Part shown: one piece after another, positions 62,501 to 64,000 of the stretch | Numbering within the stretch: the first letter of the stretch is position 1 | Layout of the letters: each line of letters starts with the position of its first letter | DNA from: Sphingobium fuliginis | GTDB taxonomy: Bacteria > Pseudomonadota > Alphaproteobacteria > Sphingomonadales > Sphingomonadaceae | Assembly (NCBI RefSeq): GCF_004152845.1 | Contig: NZ_SEON01000001.1 | Location: 124,001 to 188,000 of the forward strand | Length of the DNA: 64,000 bases | Direction of reading: 5' to 3' | Position numbers and translations under genes: made by a program | Notes under the pieces: generated by a model | The model's database searches: none | Seen by the model: the letters and a program-made list of their open reading frames with translations, nothing else | What the model was told of the DNA's origin: nothing

Positions 62501-63501
62501 GCGCATTGCTGATGGCGGAGCGCGAACCGGCCGAAAAGGCGGCGACCATGCGCGCGGCGGTTGTCACCGGCCCCGGCGCGGTGCGGATCGACCGGGTTCC
62601 GATGCCGCGGCCCGGCCCCGGTCAGGTCCGCATCAGGCTGGAGGGATGCGGCGTCTGCGCCTCCAACCTCACCCCCTGGGCGGGACCGGAATGGCAAAGC
62701 TTCCCGCTGGAGCCGGGCGCGCTCGGCCATGAGGGCTGGGGCATTGTCGATGCCATCGGGAAGGACGTGACCTCCGTAACGGTGGGGGACCGCGTGGCGG
62801 CGCTTTCCTATGCCAGCTATGCCGACCATGACCTCGCGGACGAAAGCGCCATCGTGCGGCTGCCGTCCGAACTGGACGGGCTGCCCTTCCCCGGCGAGCC
62901 CCTGGGGTGCGCGTTCAACATCTTCCGCCGCGCCGACATCCATCCCGGCCAGACCATCGCGATCATCGGCATCGGCTTTCTGGGGGCGCTGCTCACCCGG
63001 CTCGCGACGGAGGCGGGAGCCCGCGTCGTCGCCATTTCGCGGCGCCCCTCCTCGCTCGCCCTCGCCCGCGATCATGGCGCGGCGGAGACGATCGCAATGG
63101 ACGATCATCAGGCGATCATCGACCGGGTCGGCGCGCTCACTCAAGGACGCTTCTGCGAACGGACGATAGAGGCGGTGGGCAAGCAATGGCCGCTCGACCT
63201 GGCGGGCGAACTCACCGCCGAGCGCGGCAAGCTGATCGTCGCGGGCTATCATCAGGACGGGCCGCGCCAGGTGAACATGTGGCTGTGGAACTGGCGCGGC
63301 ATCGACGTCGTCAACGCCCATGAGCGCGATCCCGCGGCCTATGCAGAGGGAATGAGGGAAGCGGTGGCGGCGGTCGCTTCCGGCCGCATCGATCCCGCGC
63401 CGCTCATCACCCACCGCTATCCGCTCGACCGGCTGGGCGAGGCGCTGGACGCCACGCGCGACAAGCCGGACGGTTTCGTAAAGGCGATCATCGTCCCATG
63501 A
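62497..63501 (+). CDS. Medium-chain (zinc-type) alcohol dehydrogenase-like protein
   Basis: This 334-residue MDR enzyme has the catalytic-domain landmarks G-C-G-V-C-A-S-N and L-G-H-E-G-W-G, and Rossmann motif G-I-G-F-L-G-A-L. The structural four-cysteine zinc loop of classical alcohol dehydrogenases is missing, but the catalytic-site Cys and His-Glu remain. Members near inositol genes oxidise cyclitols or sugar derivatives; that role is inferred from the neighbouring inositol-phosphate synthase. It is coupled by ATGA overlaps to both flanking genes. The N-terminal 17 residues may be an extension, with ATG 62548 as the alternative start. Confidence 0.85.
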   Translation: MSALLMAEREPAEKAATMRAAVVTGPGAVRIDRVPMPRPGPGQVRIRLEGCGVCASNLTPWAGPEWQSFPLEPGALGHEGWGIVDAIGKDVTSVTVGDRVAALSYASYADHDLADESAIVRLPSELDGLPFPGEPLGCAFNIFRRADIHPGQTIAIIGIGFLGALLTRLATEAGARVVAISRRPSSLALARDHGAAETIAMDDHQAIIDRVGALTQGRFCERTIEAVGKQWPLDLAGELTAERGKLIVAGYHQDGPRQVNMWLWNWRGIDVVNAHERDPAAYAEGMREAVAAVASGRIDPAPLITHRYPLDRLGEALDATRDKPDGFVKAIIVP

Positions 63502-64000
63502 ATGCCGCTATCGCCCCTGCACCGACCCTCCTCACCCGCCCGCACATCGGCTTTCTGGGCGTGGGCTGGATCGGCCGCAACCGGATGGAGGCCATGCTGG
63601 CGACCGGCGGGATCGAGGCGGTCGCCATTGCCGACGCCCTGCCCGGCAACGGCGCGGAGGCCGCGCTGCTCGCTCCCGACGCGGTGCGGCTGGACTCGCT
63701 CGACGCGCTGCTGGAACAGCCGCTCGACGGCATGGTCATCGCCACTCCCAGCGCACTCCACGCAGAACAGTCGATCCGCGCGCTGGAGCGGGGCGTCCCG
63801 GTCTTCTGCCAGAAGCCGCTGGGCCGCACCGGGGCGGAGGTCCGGGCCGTGATCGACGCCGCCCGCGCGGCCGACCGGCTGCTGGGCGTCGACCTGTCCT
63901 ATCGCGGCACCGCAGGAATGCGCGCCCTGCGGGAGCATGTCCGCGCCGGCCAACTGGGCCATGTCCATGCCGTCGACCTCATCTTCCACAATGCCTATGG
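63498..64000 (+). CDS. Gfo/Idh/MocA-family oxidoreductase (cut by window end)
   Basis: The first 167 residues are present. G-F-L-G-V-G-W-I-G-R-N-R starts an NAD(P)-binding Rossmann domain. I-A-T-P-S-A-L-H and the family motif Q-K-P-L-G-R follow, with the conserved Lys near residue 105. A normal member is about 330-380 residues, so roughly half continues beyond the window. Inositol 2-dehydrogenases belong to this family. With inositol-phosphate synthase and an MDR enzyme in the same coupled run, cyclitol oxidation or reduction is likely. It starts at ATG 63498 in an ATGA overlap. Confidence 0.88.
   Translation, partial: MNAAIAPAPTLLTRPHIGFLGVGWIGRNRMEAMLATGGIEAVAIADALPGNGAEAALLAPDAVRLDSLDALLEQPLDGMVIATPSALHAEQSIRALERGVPVFCQKPLGRTGAEVRAVIDAARAADRLLGVDLSYRGTAGMRALREHVRAGQLGHVHAVDLIFHNAY

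Overview
The window looks like chromosomal DNA of a Sphingomonadaceae alphaproteobacterium, probably Sphingobium- or Sphingomonas-like. The evidence is high GC coding sequence, two large TonB-dependent receptors (one in a maltodextrin locus), an imuA-imuB-dnaE2 mutagenesis cassette behind a GTTC-N7-GTTC SOS box, HWE-kinase and Crp/Fnr-rich signalling, and short palindromic repeats scattered between genes. I see no rRNA, tRNA, CRISPR, phage or transposase gene. Genus assignment is inference.

Layout. 1-4.1 kb: the end of a conserved membrane protein gene, then an Lrp-type regulator divergent from a D-amino-acid operon (alanine racemase, D-amino acid dehydrogenase, RidA-like imine deaminase). 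4.2-8.3 kb: iron-uptake operon (siderophore receptor, membrane protein, PepSY protein). 8.4-10.4 kb: an AroE-like dehydrogenase and class I fructose-1,6-bisphosphatase. 10.6-13.8 kb: a lone mreB paralogue and three TadE/TadG-type genes, with an AT-rich gap at 13.9-14.1 kb. 14.1-20.1 kb: imuA-imuB-dnaE2. 20.3-25.2 kb: a cytochrome c oxidase operon with two subunit III genes, a subunit IV and its own cytochrome c. 25.3-30.4 kb: arylsulfatase, and an antiporter-TetR pair. 30.6-42.1 kb: a maltodextrin locus (TonB receptor, LacI regulator, two GH13 enzymes, GH97 glucosidase, MFS sugar transporter) with two copies of a shared operator-like site. 42.1-51.1 kb: a signalling and stress island with a FixJ-like regulator, PilZ and BLUF proteins, two single-domain response regulators, three Crp/Fnr regulators, an HWE kinase, small membrane proteins and a DUF4142-DUF3606 pair. 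This island also carries three copies of a long hairpin element.

51.1-64 kb: two divergent, translationally coupled gene runs that read as one biosynthetic locus. The left run has a UDP-xylose-synthase-like enzyme, three CgeB-like glycosyltransferases, a GT4 glycosyltransferase and two sugar-nucleotide epimerases. The right run has a histidine phosphatase, a CmoB-like methyltransferase, a glycosidase-like protein, inositol-3-phosphate synthase, a medium-chain dehydrogenase and a Gfo/Idh/MocA dehydrogenase cut by the window edge. Together they suggest a glycosylated, possibly methylated cyclitol product that I cannot name.

Most unusual: (1) the glycosidase-like protein appears to be a circularly permuted TIM barrel, with the acid/base N-E-P motif at its N-terminus and strands 1-3 at its C-terminus; (2) the three hairpin elements keep their fold through paired base changes, and their ends lie at stop codons; (3) the divergent cyclitol/glycan locus as a whole.
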